Positions 38,094 to 46,666 of a DNA stretch of 64,000 nucleotides are shown here, one piece after another. The first letter of the stretch is position 1. The number at the start of each line of letters is the position of its first letter. The DNA comes from Candidatus Obscuribacterales bacterium (GTDB lineage: Bacteria; Cyanobacteriota; Vampirovibrionia; Obscuribacterales; Obscuribacteraceae): the NCBI GenBank assembly GCA_019637435.1, contig JAHBVO010000003.1:992001-1056000 (forward strand), written 5' to 3'. Position numbers and translations under genes: made by a program. Under the pieces are notes generated by a model, which had not been told where the DNA came from, did not search any database, and was given only the letters and a program-made list of their open reading frames with translations.

Positions 38094-39542
38094 CTAGAAT
38101 TGGAAATAGATAAATCGTGGAGACTTGTCTGGAGAAAACTCCATTATCATTAAAGCAAGGACAAGACACCAGGCAGCTTTGGCGAGTCTCGGAGAGCGTT
38201 TGACCAGGTCGGTAGTGTCCAACCATCCCATCACCAAATGCGATACCGCCAGAATTGGCAAGAGTAAAAATACAGATGGGTAAATGAGCGGATAGTTTAC
38301 TGTCGGGAGAAACATCGCTAAGGACTGCGCGCCGGCTTGGACGGTTTCCAGCGTGAACATCTTCTTGAGTATTATTGTGGCTGATGTCATTGTTTCTGCT
38401 CGGAACAAGACCCAACCTATCAACACGACGTGGAAAGTGAGAAGTGTGGAAACCACTCGCCCGGGAATCGAATCAATTGCGCCGGCAAGCCAGCTGACCG
38501 ATTTCTTGACGCGTTGGAATTCACGATGAATGACGAGTGCAAGTCCGTGATAGACACCCCACACCAGAAAATGCATCGCCGCGCCATGCCAGAGTCCGCC
38601 CAGGGTCATCGTCAGCAGCAGATTTCTCGATGTGAGTAGCCTGCTGCACTTGGAACCACCAAGCGGAATGAAGAGATAGTCGCGCAGCCAAGTCGATAAA
38701 GAGATGTGCCAGCGATGCCAGAATTCCGAGATGTTGCTTGCGAGATACGGCAGATTGAAGTTGATGGGAACTTTGTATCCGAAAAGCGCTGCGCTACCAC
38801 GGGCGATATCAGTGTATCCGGAGAAGTCGAAATAGATTTGGAACGCGAAGGCGTAAGCGAAGACCCAGAGATCTAGACCGGAAAAGTGCTGAGGGTTTGC
38901 GAACCCGCCCTGCACGAAGAAGGTCAGATTGTCTGCGATCAAAACCTTCTTGAACAGACCGAGCAAAATCAGGGGCACCCCTTTGTCGATATGCTCCATT
39001 GAGAATTTTGGTGGGTTTTCAAATTGCGGTACAAAATCTTGAAACCGTTTGATTGGACCGGCAATTTGGGTCGGGAAGAAACTCGCGAATAGCGCAAATG
39101 CTGGAAAGGATTTGACCGGCGCCGAGCCGCGATAGACATCGACTGTGTAATGGATGAATTCGAAGACGAAAAACGAAATCGCTAGCGGCAGCACTATATC
39201 GAATGGGATGTGAGGAACTTCGAACAGTGGTTTGAAGATTGTTCTGGCGACGTCATCGAGAAAGTAGGCGTATTTGAAGTACGCAAGTGTTGCCAGGTTG
39301 AGAACTGTCGCTCCGATCAACCAAGCTTTCTTGTTGTCTTTCGAACGGTCGATTGCCAGACCTAAGAAGTAATTCGCGACAGTGAGCCCGACAATCAAAA
39401 AAATGAACACCGGCCGCCAGCTCATGTAAAAGAGATAGCTTGCCGCCAGTAGAATTGGAACTCTGAATTTCTGTGGGCTGAGCCAGTACAGCAGTACGAC
39501 CAGCGGCAGAAAGAGAGCGTATTGCAGTGAATTGAAGAGCAT
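38094..39542 (-). CDS. MBOAT O-acyltransferase (AlgI/DltB-like)
   Basis: A polytopic membrane protein of about eleven helices. The family signature is clear: the FWHRWHISLSTWLRDYLFIPLGGS segment, then GGLWHGAAMHFLVWGVYHG with the conserved active-site His. It passes acyl (usually acetyl) groups across the membrane to the SGNH partner. The frame opens at 39587, but the ATG at 39542 yields MLFNSLQYALFLPLV, which matches the usual MLFNS start of AlgI-type proteins, so it is preferred (482 residues). Confidence 0.92.
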   Translation of the reverse strand: MLFNSLQYALFLPLVVLLYWLSPQKFRVPILLAASYLFYMSWRPVFIFLIVGLTVANYFLGLAIDRSKDNKKAWLIGATVLNLATLAYFKYAYFLDDVARTIFKPLFEVPHIPFDIVLPLAISFFVFEFIHYTVDVYRGSAPVKSFPAFALFASFFPTQIAGPIKRFQDFVPQFENPPKFSMEHIDKGVPLILLGLFKKVLIADNLTFFVQGGFANPQHFSGLDLWVFAYAFAFQIYFDFSGYTDIARGSAALFGYKVPINFNLPYLASNISEFWHRWHISLSTWLRDYLFIPLGGSKCSRLLTSRNLLLTMTLGGLWHGAAMHFLVWGVYHGLALVIHREFQRVKKSVSWLAGAIDSIPGRVVSTLLTFHVVLIGWVLFRAETMTSATIILKKMFTLETVQAGAQSLAMFLPTVNYPLIYPSVFLLLPILAVSHLVMGWLDTTDLVKRSPRLAKAAWCLVLALMIMEFSPDKSPRFIYFQF

Positions 39543-39665
39543 TAAGGACTGCCGTTCCTCAGGTTTGCCGTTGTCAATGATAACCAAGAGGCCTTATATA
39601 GACCTTAAGCTGAGCACATGACAAATCAGTCGATTGGCGAAACCGAGAAACATCTGGAAAAAACA

Positions 39666-39703
39666 GAAATAAGCTCGACCCCTGTGAGGGACGGGCTTAT
39701 TTC
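39666..39703 (-). terminator. Strong intrinsic terminator
   Basis: GAAATAAGC (39666-39674) pairs with GCTTATTTC (39695-39703), extended inward by TCG/CGG and CCC/GGG around CTGTGA. On the minus strand it is followed by TGTTTTTTCC, so it ends transcripts of the thioredoxin-like gene (39960-40223) before the MBOAT gene. In the rest of 39543-39959 I see only the direct repeat GTTCTGAAC at 39884-39892 and 39906-39914, each a GTTC-T-GAAC palindrome, followed by a T8 run. Confidence 0.7.
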
Positions 39704-39959
39704 TCGCTTCCAAGAGAGAGGGAGGAATGCGTAAATTCAGGTCAGAACAGCGGCTATCTCCTTTTAGCCGTCATTATGTTTGTAATCACAGGTCTGCTGG
39801 AGGAGTCTTTCGACTGTTCGCTCTTTGAGTTTTCTCTAGAGCTGGCGCGTATCGGGTGGGATGAGGTCCTAACGCTTTGTGATGTTCTGAACAATTCAGT
39901 GGGTTGTTCTGAACGGTTTTTTTTCGAAAGTTATTCGAGTTTGTGTGGTTGGTGTGTGG

Positions 39960-40223
39960 TTAATAACCTGCAAGAAGGGGATTAACGGCCATTTCGCGCC
40001 AGGCTTTGGAGATTGCATCTCGCATAGCATCCGCGCATGTTAGAACCTTCGGAATGCCTACGGCTTCGCCGTCGATTCTGATCATAGGATCATCTTGGAG
40101 CCGGGTTTCCTCGACGAGCTCGATTGGGACTGGCAGTCGCTCTTCGGCGATTACCATTTCCAGTCGCTTCAAGACCTTTTGATAGTTGTTGCATCCTGGA
40201 GCGTAGATGAGTTCAACCCGCAT
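39960..40223 (-). CDS. Small thioredoxin-fold protein with a lone cysteine pair partner missing
   Basis: An 87-residue protein beginning MRVELIYAPGCNNYQKVLKRLE, which follows the first strand, active-site turn and helix of thioredoxin/glutaredoxin-like proteins. The second Cys of CxxC is replaced (GCNN), so only a monothiol site is left. DPMIRIDGEAVGIPK corresponds to the cis-Pro/SPTIRVDG region of the family, although the cis-Pro is not obvious. Similar short proteins occur next to metal-stress genes, but none is here. The start is firm: GAGGAGG lies seven bases before the ATG. Confidence 0.7.
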   Translation of the reverse strand: MRVELIYAPGCNNYQKVLKRLEMVIAEERLPVPIELVEETRLQDDPMIRIDGEAVGIPKVLTCADAMRDAISKAWREMAVNPLLAGY

Positions 40224-40294
40224 GCGTAAACCTCCTCGGTCGCGTGTTTCACGCGACTGCTAAATGACCTAAGGGAGAGAGACATGGGTTCCTG

Positions 40295-40318
40295 GTGAAC
40301 GCCCGGGCTGGGGTTCAC
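40295..40318. other. Hairpin in a divergent intergenic region
   Basis: GTGAAC pairs with GTTCAC and CCC with GGG around GGGCT, with one bulged G, inside the divergent spacer 40224-40526. It lies ~70 bases upstream of the thioredoxin-like gene's start and could be a 5' leader structure. There is no T-run. Nothing else in this spacer is supportable. Confidence 0.3.
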
Positions 40319-40526
40319 GAAAATAAAGGGATTCTAAAGGCACCACTTAACACAACTATATACGCAAAATAATTCCTTGCAATAGCAAAAGTCTCGCCTC
40401 AATCTTAACCTCTACTAATAGTCCCCGTAAGGCTTGCCCAGTGGAACTTCGGTCGACCATCGTCGTCAGATAAAATCGTCAGCCGCGGCATTTATCTTAA
40501 GCGGCTCACATCTTGAGGGGCTGTTT

Positions 40527-41339
40527 GTGATCAAATCAGACTGTTCTCGATCTCTTCGACGTACCTGCGGTGCGTTTTGCGTTTTGCTTACAGTTCAGAC
40601 GGCAAGTCCGGAGCTTGCGCAGGCGTTCCCCGGCGACACTCTCCTTCCAAAGGGCTTGCGATTCTCGCGCGACAAGGTCAAGGAGCAGCCGGATTCAGCC
40701 GCAACCAGTTCACGCTCCGGTTCCGGCACAGACGCATTAAATGCCCAAGGTCGCTCGCCTTCCGCAATGCCAATTGAAACTGGCAGGGACGTAAGTCCTC
40801 AGGCTGTAAAGTCGCTGCAGCCCTATTTCAATGATATCCCCAACTTACGATACGTCTCCGGGCGATTGCTTCGAGGCGGTCAGCCCTCCGACCAGGGGTT
40901 AGCGTTTCTCAAAGATATCGGCGTTAGAACCATCATCAATTTGCGAACGGAACCGGTTTTGATCGCGCGCGAGAAAATCGCTGCGGAGCGGCTTGGACTC
41001 AAGTATGTCGAGTTGCCGACCTATACGGTTCAGGAACCGGACGCTAAGCAGTTTCAAACATTTCTGACTGTTGCTACAAACCCTGCTGATGGACCTGTCT
41101 ATGTGCATTGCTACCACGGTAGAGATCGCACTGGCACCATGATTGGTGCCTACCGAATTGCAGAAAACGGTTGGACTTTCGACGCCGCGTTTCAGGAAAT
41201 GATGGCATGCGGCTTCCGACCTGGTTTCGCACCGCTCACGAACGGACTTCACAGGTTTGCTCAAGCTCGCGGCGACAAATCTCCGCTTCCGACTAGCAGC
41301 TTCATCATGTCAGACCTGGCGAAACGGTTTCACAAATAG
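40527..41339 (+). CDS. Secreted tyrosine/dual-specificity phosphatase
   Basis: The P-loop HCYHGRDRTG carries Cys195 and Arg201 (C-x5-R), preceded by a DSP-type fold (RYVSGRLLRGGQPSDQGLAFLKDIGVRTIINLR). The frame opens at TTG 40434, but the GTG at 40527 follows GAGGGG at six bases and yields a signal peptide (CGAFCVLLTVQTASPELAQA), so it is preferred. A ~50-residue Ser/Pro linker separates the signal from the domain. Members of this class hydrolyse phosphotyrosine or inositol phosphates, and export suggests a periplasmic substrate such as inositol polyphosphates. The general acid could be an Asp in the preceding loop, not identified. Confidence 0.85.
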   Translation: MIKSDCSRSLRRTCGAFCVLLTVQTASPELAQAFPGDTLLPKGLRFSRDKVKEQPDSAATSSRSGSGTDALNAQGRSPSAMPIETGRDVSPQAVKSLQPYFNDIPNLRYVSGRLLRGGQPSDQGLAFLKDIGVRTIINLRTEPVLIAREKIAAERLGLKYVELPTYTVQEPDAKQFQTFLTVATNPADGPVYVHCYHGRDRTGTMIGAYRIAENGWTFDAAFQEMMACGFRPGFAPLTNGLHRFAQARGDKSPLPTSSFIMSDLAKRFHK

Positions 41340-41442
41340 GACTACCGATACTATTGCTCGGGCACTCCCTCCGCTTCTTTATTATCGGTGCGGCGTGAGG
41401 CCGGAGCAAGTCCGAATTAAATCGAACTCGCTCCCCTGTGTT

Positions 41443-42822
41443 CTACGGCTTCAAGCGATTGATGTCGCGTGGAAACAGCGCTGTTTGCTTGATTGTAGGC
41501 AAGCCCAGCAGTTGTTTCGTGATGCGTTCCAAGCCGATTGCGAGACCACCGTGTGGTGGCATGCCATACTTGAAGCACTGCAAGTATTCAGCGAAGTCCT
41601 CGGGATTGAGCCCACGGCCTGCGATTGAGTTGCAGAGTTCCTCGTATTCGTGAATGCGCTGTCCGCCTGTCGTTACTTCCAGCCCGCGGAACAACAAGTC
41701 GAATCCTCGACTCATCTTCGGCGAATTGCCGTTCGAGAGCGGTTCCGTCAGTGGATGGGTGTAGAACGGTCGTGCTGCCAGTGGATAGTGTTTCACGTAC
41801 AGAAGTTCGCAACCAGTTTCTTTGCGGAAGTGTTCGCAGAGCAGTCTCTCGCCTTCGGGGTCAAGATCGCTCTCTCCCTCTTGCTTCCAGCCGAGTTTCG
41901 ATGACAACAATTTCAACGCTTCAGTCAGGCTGATTTGCGGAATCGTTTCAAACTCCGGCACTTCGGCGCCGTACATCGCGAGTTCCTCGACGCAAGTTTC
42001 TTTCACATGCGCGAAGATGTGCTTCAAGAGCCCGATTTGCATCTTAATGATGTCTTGCTCTGACTCGATGAAACCCATCTCGAAGTCGAGACTAATGTAC
42101 TCGTTCAAATGTCTCGATGTGTCGTGTTCTTCAGCGCGGTAAACAGCGGCGGTTTCGAACACGCGTTCATAAACGCCGACCATGATCTGCTTGTAGAACT
42201 GCGGACTCTGAGCGAGAAACGCGTTAGTTCCAAAATAGTCGAGTTTGAACAGCTGAGCACCGCCCTCGGTGCCAGTCGCCACAATCTTCGGAGAATGAAT
42301 TTCAACAAAGTTTTCCTTCGTCAAGAACTCGCGAAACGCCTGTGTGATTGCCGCTTCGATTTTGAAGATTGCCTTCACCTTTGGGTTTCGGAGAGTGATC
42401 GGTCTGTAGTCGAGCAGCGTCGAAAGACCGAGCGAATCCATTTTTTGTTCTTTCGATAGCTCGACAGGCGGAATTTCTTTGTTATGTGCAAGTCGTTTGA
42501 GAACTGTTGCTTGAATCTCGGAACCGCCTTCCTTGCGCCCCTGTGCAACGACTAGTCCTTGGACACGCACCGGTGTTTCAAGAACTATTTCACGAGCAAT
42601 TGCGACGAGCGATTCCTTTTCGACGACCACTTGGATAATTCCTGAGGCGTCGCGAACGTTCAAGAAATAGAGTTTTCCAAGGTCGCGCAGCGAGTGTACG
42701 TGCCCGGCGATGTGCACTAGATCACCGATTCGACGCGTAGCTTCCTTGACGGAGACTCGCTCCTCCGTACACTCACATTCCTCACATTCACTTTCCGATT
42801 TGCTTTTCAATTCAGTACTCAT
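41443..42822 (-). CDS. aspS: Aspartyl-tRNA synthetase, archaeal/nondiscriminating type
   Basis: A class IIb synthetase: OB-fold anticodon-binding domain (VHIAGHVHSLRDLGKLYFLNVRDASGIIQ), then the class II core with motif 2 (VYRAEEHDTSRHLNEYISLDFEMG) and motif 3 (GGLAIGLERITKQLLGL). It is ~460 residues and lacks the bacterial GAD insert, which is the archaeal/eukaryotic AspS2 layout, often charging both tRNA-Asp and tRNA-Asn. AsnRS is the main alternative; the RxxE and discriminating residues cannot be decided by eye. The start is ATG 42822, four bases after GGAGG; the longer TTG frame swallows the Shine-Dalgarno. A Glu/Ser/Cys-rich N-terminal tail (ESECEECECTEE) is unusual. The leader is attenuator-like (see 42836-42918). 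Confidence 0.85.
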   Translation of the reverse strand: MSTELKSKSESECEECECTEERVSVKEATRRIGDLVHIAGHVHSLRDLGKLYFLNVRDASGIIQVVVEKESLVAIAREIVLETPVRVQGLVVAQGRKEGGSEIQATVLKRLAHNKEIPPVELSKEQKMDSLGLSTLLDYRPITLRNPKVKAIFKIEAAITQAFREFLTKENFVEIHSPKIVATGTEGGAQLFKLDYFGTNAFLAQSPQFYKQIMVGVYERVFETAAVYRAEEHDTSRHLNEYISLDFEMGFIESEQDIIKMQIGLLKHIFAHVKETCVEELAMYGAEVPEFETIPQISLTEALKLLSSKLGWKQEGESDLDPEGERLLCEHFRKETGCELLYVKHYPLAARPFYTHPLTEPLSNGNSPKMSRGFDLLFRGLEVTTGGQRIHEYEELCNSIAGRGLNPEDFAEYLQCFKYGMPPHGGLAIGLERITKQLLGLPTIKQTALFPRDINRLKP

Positions 42823-42835
42823 AACGCCTCCAAAC

Positions 42836-42918
42836 AAAAAACCGCAACTCTCTGAGTCGCGGTCGTCGTATTCTTTGAGGTTGCTTACTTCGCTAACACC
42901 ACAAAACAGACGACCGCG
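42836..42918 (-). promoter_or_regulatory. Attenuator-like leader of aspS (terminator versus antiterminator)
   Basis: On the minus strand an intrinsic terminator sits directly before the aspS Shine-Dalgarno: ACCGCGAC (plus coordinates 42856-42863) pairs with GTTGCGGT (42841-42848) around TCAGAGA, and a T6 run (A-run 42836-42841) follows. A perfect 10-bp inverted repeat, CGCGGTCGTC upstream (42909-42918) and GACGACCGCG (42858-42867), shares 42858-42863 with the terminator's 5' arm, so the two structures exclude each other. The arm reads GAC GAC CGC GAC in the aspS frame, but no start codon was found to make it a leader peptide. No classic T-box core (AGGGTGGNACCGCG) is present, only ACCGCG. Confidence 0.55.
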
Positions 42919-43015
42919 CTGGGCGATTATCTGCGTCGTTATTATTATTGTTAGCGATGTTGAACAACACGATGTGAAACCTTTTTGCCGCGAGCCGATT
43001 GCTTGCAGTTTACTG

Positions 43016-43045
43016 ATCCTACGGCCGACTTTTCGATCGCGTCAA
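43016..43045 (-). promoter_or_regulatory. Candidate aspS promoter
   Basis: On the minus strand TTGACG (plus 43040-43045) and TAGGAT (43016-43021) are separated by 18 bases. It would give a leader of about 185 bases ahead of the aspS start at 42822. Confidence 0.4.
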
Positions 43046-43122
43046 TGATCTGTTAACTAACCCGCCAAAGTTTTTTTAGTCTGCGCAATTCATCTTAGAC
43101 ATTGAAGTAGTGACGACGAAGT

Positions 43123-44589
43123 CTAATTCGCGTCTGATTCGCCTGACGGTTCGGCGGACTCCGGCGTTGGAACCGGCTCCTTGCAGGACTCGTCCGCGAG
43201 CTTTGCTCCGACGCTGTCGATGTTCATGATGTCGCCGAGCATCCACGACCAAATGTCCTTCTCGCCATCTTCGGGTCTGAGTTCGTCTGAGATTTTACGT
43301 CCAGCGGTAACCAGAGGGCGAGCCCCATCAATATATGTGAGGTGGTCGACGTCTTTGAACGCTCTGGCTAGCTTAACATCGGTGCGGTCACGAAGTTTTT
43401 TGACCGAGTCAAACGAAATTAATGGTACCGCATTCAGTGTCTCAGCAGAGAGGAACAGTGAGCTGGAAAGTGGCGTGATTCCATCGTTGAGTGCAAACAA
43501 GAATGGCGGATTGAGTTTGTCTTTCCAGGTCTTGTTGACTTGCACGCTCGCGATGTCACGATTCAACAGCTTCAGAACCGGGTGTTCTCTAGCGATGTGC
43601 GCGGGCAGTTTAATCGTCCAGAATGTGAATGGATACATTGCCGTGTTCTCAACCCAGCGCTCAGCTTTGGGTTCGAGATATGGGTTTGAGATGTAGCCAC
43701 CGTATGTGATGAATTTCCGTTTTACGCTCGCGCCGTTTTCATTCAACTGCTGCAAGCGGGTGTTTGTCGTCTTTTCGATGGTCAATTCACCCTTCGGACC
43801 AAACCAGAGTTTGGATTTGAACTTCCCACCCTCAGGAATTGCTTTGTCGACGTCGTCCCATCCGAGGTCTGCCAGCAGGTTTTTATTTCTATCGAAGTAC
43901 AACTTCATAGCCAGGCTGTGGTCGATTCGCGTCCAGGGCATGGAAAGGCGCTTGTAGAGCGAATATTGCATCCAGTCTTCGTTAAACAGAGGTGAGCCGT
44001 GGAAGGGTGAGCCCATGGCCATAACGGCTTTGATCTTGCTCTCCGTATTGGAATCGAGCATTGCCTCGTACACGAGGTTGCCACCCATGCTGAGCGCCAT
44101 AATCGTGATCGGGCGTTCTTTACAGGCTGCGTACAGTTTATCTATTGCTTTTGAAAACTTCGGTGTCGTGTTCTCCAGCCTTGTGAGGGTGGGATACCGG
44201 CAGAAGAAGATTTTGTAGTTCTTCTCGAAGTTCGGATCTCTCTTAAAGTGTTCCGAAACCTTTTGCCATCTAAAGTATGGGTAAAACTCGCCCCGCAAGC
44301 CGTGAACCATTAACAACGGTTTGCGGTCGCCAAGCGGGGTTGTGTCGAACTGGTAAAGCGAAACCTCGTCGAATGGCTTCTTAAGCTCTTTCTTCTTGGT
44401 TGGAGGTGTCACGAAAGCGTCTGATACTAATGATAGATCGCTGCCGGAAACATCTTGGGCTGTTGCCAAGCGCGAAGGTTCACCATTTGCGGGCATAAAG
44501 TAGAAGCCCGATAGTGCAGCGGCTGTGAGTGCGCTCAAGGCGATTCGCGCAGACCGTTTTCCAACAGAGTGGTACATTATCGTGGTCAC
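43123..44589 (-). CDS. Secreted lipase-like alpha/beta hydrolase
   Basis: A signal peptide (SARIALSALTAAALSGFYFMPANG) precedes an alpha/beta-hydrolase. The oxyanion HGLRGEF, nucleophile Ser167 in MALSMGGN (AxSxG instead of GxSxG), GSPFHGSP, an acid near NDGITPLSSSLF and the histidine in DVDHLTYIDG are visible. The nearest analogues are LCAT/PGAP1-like lipases, which act on membrane lipids. The length of 488 residues is long, with a Pro/Glu-rich tail. The start is GTG 44587-44589; the ATG at 44577 is an alternative. It diverges from the glycolipid glycosyltransferase, with 131 bp between them, so a lipid role fits. Confidence 0.78.
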   Translation of the reverse strand: MTTIMYHSVGKRSARIALSALTAAALSGFYFMPANGEPSRLATAQDVSGSDLSLVSDAFVTPPTKKKELKKPFDEVSLYQFDTTPLGDRKPLLMVHGLRGEFYPYFRWQKVSEHFKRDPNFEKNYKIFFCRYPTLTRLENTTPKFSKAIDKLYAACKERPITIMALSMGGNLVYEAMLDSNTESKIKAVMAMGSPFHGSPLFNEDWMQYSLYKRLSMPWTRIDHSLAMKLYFDRNKNLLADLGWDDVDKAIPEGGKFKSKLWFGPKGELTIEKTTNTRLQQLNENGASVKRKFITYGGYISNPYLEPKAERWVENTAMYPFTFWTIKLPAHIAREHPVLKLLNRDIASVQVNKTWKDKLNPPFLFALNDGITPLSSSLFLSAETLNAVPLISFDSVKKLRDRTDVKLARAFKDVDHLTYIDGARPLVTAGRKISDELRPEDGEKDIWSWMLGDIMNIDSVGAKLADESCKEPVPTPESAEPSGESDAN

Positions 44590-44720
44590 CGAGTGAGGGG
44601 TTATAGGCTAGGGTGTAAACGTTTAGCGTTATGTTAGCCAGCGTTTAGCCTACACCTAACCAAGATTATCAGATTATCCACTATGCTTAACTTAGACAAT
44701 TCAGGAGTCCAGAAAGATTA

Positions 44721-45917
44721 ATGCGTAACCCAAGAATATGCGTCTTTTTCTCTGATACTGGTGGCGGTCATAGAAGCGCTGCAGAAGCTGTAGAACAGGC
44801 ACTTCTGGATTTGCTCAATCAAGTCGAGCCGGACAGCCCGTCGGCCGAAATACTCGTGGACAATGGAGTTGAGAAGAGTCATCCGGTAAACCGTTACTTT
44901 GTTCAGCTTTACAATTATCTGCTTCGCCACAACCAGTCGATGATGAAGTACTACTACTGGTTTATCGAGCAGACGAAGCCGAATAACTCGGAATACGGAT
45001 ACCAGGTTTCGAAGCCGTATCTACTCAAATTGATCGAAGAAAGCGATGTCGACATGATTGTGTCTGTTCATCCAATGAGCAATCACTATCTTGCACGCGC
45101 AATCAAAGATTCAGGCAGGGACGTCAAGCTGGTAACAGTCGTCACTGATCCGAACGGAGACTTCTGGAGCGGCTGGGCGTGCCCCGATGCCGACCTGACG
45201 ATAGTTCCGAATGACCTCGGGCGCGATCGCTTGATGTCCTGGGGCATCAGACCCGAAAAAATCATGATGGCTGGTATGCCGGTTCACCCGGACTTCATCA
45301 AGCCCCCCACGACCAGCAGGGCTGAGTTCCTAGCTCATCTGGGTTTGTCTCCGGATAAACCGACTGTGTGCATCAACGCCGGCTGGGCAGGTGGCGGTAA
45401 CACTCTCGCGATTTACAAGGCGCTGGCTCAGAACAATCGTGATGCTCAGGTCGTTTTCCTTTGTGGTCACAACACCGAGCTTTACGAGCGTGTCAAGCGC
45501 GAAGCGAGGGACTCAGGCATTCCGACTGCAATTCTGCCGTTCCACGATCGAATGTCGGATTTGATGAGTGCGGTTGACCTCATGGTAACGAAAGCCGGCG
45601 GTCTAACTTCATTTGAAGCAATTGCTCGTCGTTTGCCGATGGCGATCGACATGATTACTCTTCCGATGCCGCAAGAATTGGGAACTGCCAGAATGCTCTG
45701 TGAGCAGGGCGTTGCCTCAGCAATCGAGAAGCCCGAAGACATCATTGATGTCGTAAACCGAGTCAAGGTTCGCACTCCGGAAAATGAGATGGTTCTGCCG
45801 TCGGCGCATGGTCTCAATAAGGTTGGAGCTGTTTACGACATTGCCTCGACCGTCTTGAGTATGGCTGGTGTCAAACTGAAACCCGCATCAAAAGAAGTGT
45901 TCACGGGTCGCGTTTAA
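44721..45917 (+). CDS. Glycosyltransferase, MGDG synthase/UgtP-like (GT28)
   Basis: The N-terminus FFSDTGGGHRSAAEAVEQALLD is the glycine-rich signature of the family that includes plant MGDG synthase, bacterial UgtP and MurG. The acceptor-side VSVHPMSNHYLARAI and the donor-site VTKAGGLTSFEAIARRLPM (E and K-x-G-G) are present. It would transfer a hexose from UDP-sugar to diacylglycerol at the membrane. It cannot be decided whether galactose or glucose is used. The following hydrolase begins two bases after its stop. Confidence 0.87.
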   Translation: MRNPRICVFFSDTGGGHRSAAEAVEQALLDLLNQVEPDSPSAEILVDNGVEKSHPVNRYFVQLYNYLLRHNQSMMKYYYWFIEQTKPNNSEYGYQVSKPYLLKLIEESDVDMIVSVHPMSNHYLARAIKDSGRDVKLVTVVTDPNGDFWSGWACPDADLTIVPNDLGRDRLMSWGIRPEKIMMAGMPVHPDFIKPPTTSRAEFLAHLGLSPDKPTVCINAGWAGGGNTLAIYKALAQNNRDAQVVFLCGHNTELYERVKREARDSGIPTAILPFHDRMSDLMSAVDLMVTKAGGLTSFEAIARRLPMAIDMITLPMPQELGTARMLCEQGVASAIEKPEDIIDVVNRVKVRTPENEMVLPSAHGLNKVGAVYDIASTVLSMAGVKLKPASKEVFTGRV

Positions 45918-45919
45918 GC

Positions 45920-46660
45920 TTGAAATTGTCCGTCAAAATAGTTGGTGAGGCCACCGGAAAGGTCGATGTTGTTCTGATTCATGGAACAGGCTCGTCCTAT
46001 GAGATGTGGAACCATCAGGCAGATATGCTTGCCCAGCGCGGTTTTCGTTGCTTCCTGCTCAACTTGCGCGGGCACGGCGATACTCATGAACCTGGCGAGC
46101 CCACCGATTTAGCAGTTCATGTCAATGATGTCCTTGAAACGCTGGAGCACGCGGGAATCCAATTTCCGGCAGTGTTTTTAGGACATTCGCTGGGCTCGAT
46201 TATCAGTTTGAATATCGCTCAGACTCGTCCCGAGTTGACTCACACTCTGCTCCTCGCGGCTCTCCCAGGCAAGGTGTATGCGCCAGTGGCGGCGGCGTTT
46301 AAGCTGTTTCTCAATGGTCCCTTCGAGGCAATCAGGGGGCGAAAGTTCCACGAAAAAATGGCGTGGCGTGAGCGCACGTTGTTTAACACGCCTATACACA
46401 GCCTCTCTCAAATCGTTGAGAATTTCCACAATATGGACTTGCTTGCGGAAGCTGTTGCTCTGGAATGCCCTGTTCATCTGTCCGCCGGAAGATTCGATCC
46501 GGTTGCTCCGATAGACCAGATAATAAAAATGCATAAGACCATGCCAGGCTCGAGCCTGAAAATCTTTGATCTTGCCGGTCACAATTTCATGGACTACAAC
46601 ACGCATTCGTTCAATGACTGGATTCTAGAGAAGCTTGGCGAGAAGCCAAGTTCTAAGTAA
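45920..46660 (+). CDS. Alpha/beta hydrolase
   Basis: A typical fold: HGTGSSYEMW oxyanion, RGHGD, nucleophile Ser90 in LGHSLGSII, Asp in SAGRFDPVAP and His in LAGHNFMDYN. It has 246 residues and no signal. The start is TTG at 45920, two bases after the glycosyltransferase, so they are an operon pair, possibly with a related lipid substrate. The substrate is unknown; esterase, lipase or haloperoxidase-like activities are all possible. Confidence 0.85.
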   Translation: MKLSVKIVGEATGKVDVVLIHGTGSSYEMWNHQADMLAQRGFRCFLLNLRGHGDTHEPGEPTDLAVHVNDVLETLEHAGIQFPAVFLGHSLGSIISLNIAQTRPELTHTLLLAALPGKVYAPVAAAFKLFLNGPFEAIRGRKFHEKMAWRERTLFNTPIHSLSQIVENFHNMDLLAEAVALECPVHLSAGRFDPVAPIDQIIKMHKTMPGSSLKIFDLAGHNFMDYNTHSFNDWILEKLGEKPSSK

Positions 46661-46666
46661 ATCGGG

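Noticed and set aside
39884..39914. Repeated GTTCTGAAC followed by T8 as a terminator or operator
   Set aside because: The stem is only six pairs and no plus-strand gene precedes it. Noted but not called.
39776..39985. Small plus-strand ORF of 69 codons
   Set aside because: No Shine-Dalgarno, unusual composition, and it runs antisense into the thioredoxin-like gene.
42836..43010. T-box riboswitch in the aspS leader
   Set aside because: ACCGCG occurs in the terminator, but the GGGTGG part of the T-box core and a clear Stem I were not found. It is treated as an attenuator of unknown type.
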